Position numbers and translations under genes: made by a program. This document shows, in pieces, positions 13,844 to 13,929 of a DNA stretch of 13,929 bases. This DNA comes from CAZWRV01 sp964636325 (GTDB taxonomy: Bacteria > Verrucomicrobiota > Lentisphaeria > Victivallales > GWF2-50-93). Under the pieces are notes generated by a model, which was not told the origin of the DNA, did no database searches, and was given only the letters and a program-made list of their open reading frames with translations. The DNA lies in NCBI GenBank assembly GCA_964636325.1, contig CAZWRV010000128.1, positions 1-13,929 on the forward strand. Reading direction: 5' to 3'. The stretch's first letter is position 1. Each line of letters starts with the position of its first letter.

Positions 13844-13929
13844 GCCCCCGCGCTGCGATTTGCGCAGTTTTGCCGGTAAATATTCAGTAAACTACGTATA
13901 AATTTAGCCTGCCAAAGTAATTTTTCACC

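Overview
The window looks like a piece of chromosome from a Gram-negative, carbohydrate-degrading bacterium with G+C-rich genes. I lean towards the PVC group, most likely Lentisphaerota (Victivallales-like). The reasons are a secreted DUF6259-type glycosidase-like protein, a small Cys-rich DUF6485-type protein, a Gfo/Idh/MocA plus aldo/keto reductase pair under a ROK regulator, a tripartite (two-membrane) efflux system, and short degenerate heptamer repeats of a kind I associate with that group. The assignment is inference from recall, not from a search.

Layout. Bases 1-168 hold the end of an open frame leaving the window on the minus strand and the first copy of a 41-bp palindromic element. 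Bases 169-5114 (+) are two genes joined by an ATGA overlap: a polytopic membrane protein with a spermidine-synthase-like SAM-binding domain, then a large secreted glycoside-hydrolase-like protein. Bases 5115-5481 hold low-confidence short frames, a degenerate heptamer repeat at the end of the preceding gene, and a second copy of the 41-bp element in the same orientation. The two copies bracket the + strand block exactly.

From 5482 to the right edge everything is on the minus strand. First comes tRNA-Glu(CTC) with its own promoter. Next is a four-gene cluster read from right to left: DUF6485-like protein, ROK regulator, Gfo/Idh/MocA oxidoreductase, aldo/keto reductase. It has a TTGACA promoter overlapped by a 25-bp imperfect palindrome (a candidate ROK operator) and a second, better promoter just before the oxidoreductase. 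A compact three-way-junction inverted repeat separates this cluster from an RND efflux operon. That operon is a lipoprotein adaptor and an AcrB-type pump, ATGA-coupled, with no outer-membrane channel gene beside them.

How the parts may work together: the four-gene cluster looks like a sugar- or polyol-responsive redox module whose ROK protein probably controls its own operon. The efflux pair exports hydrophobic or toxic compounds. The bracketed block is the most unusual part. It joins an aminopropyltransferase-like membrane protein to an exported carbohydrate-active protein and may have moved as a unit. I see no transposase, integrase, CRISPR array or rRNA.
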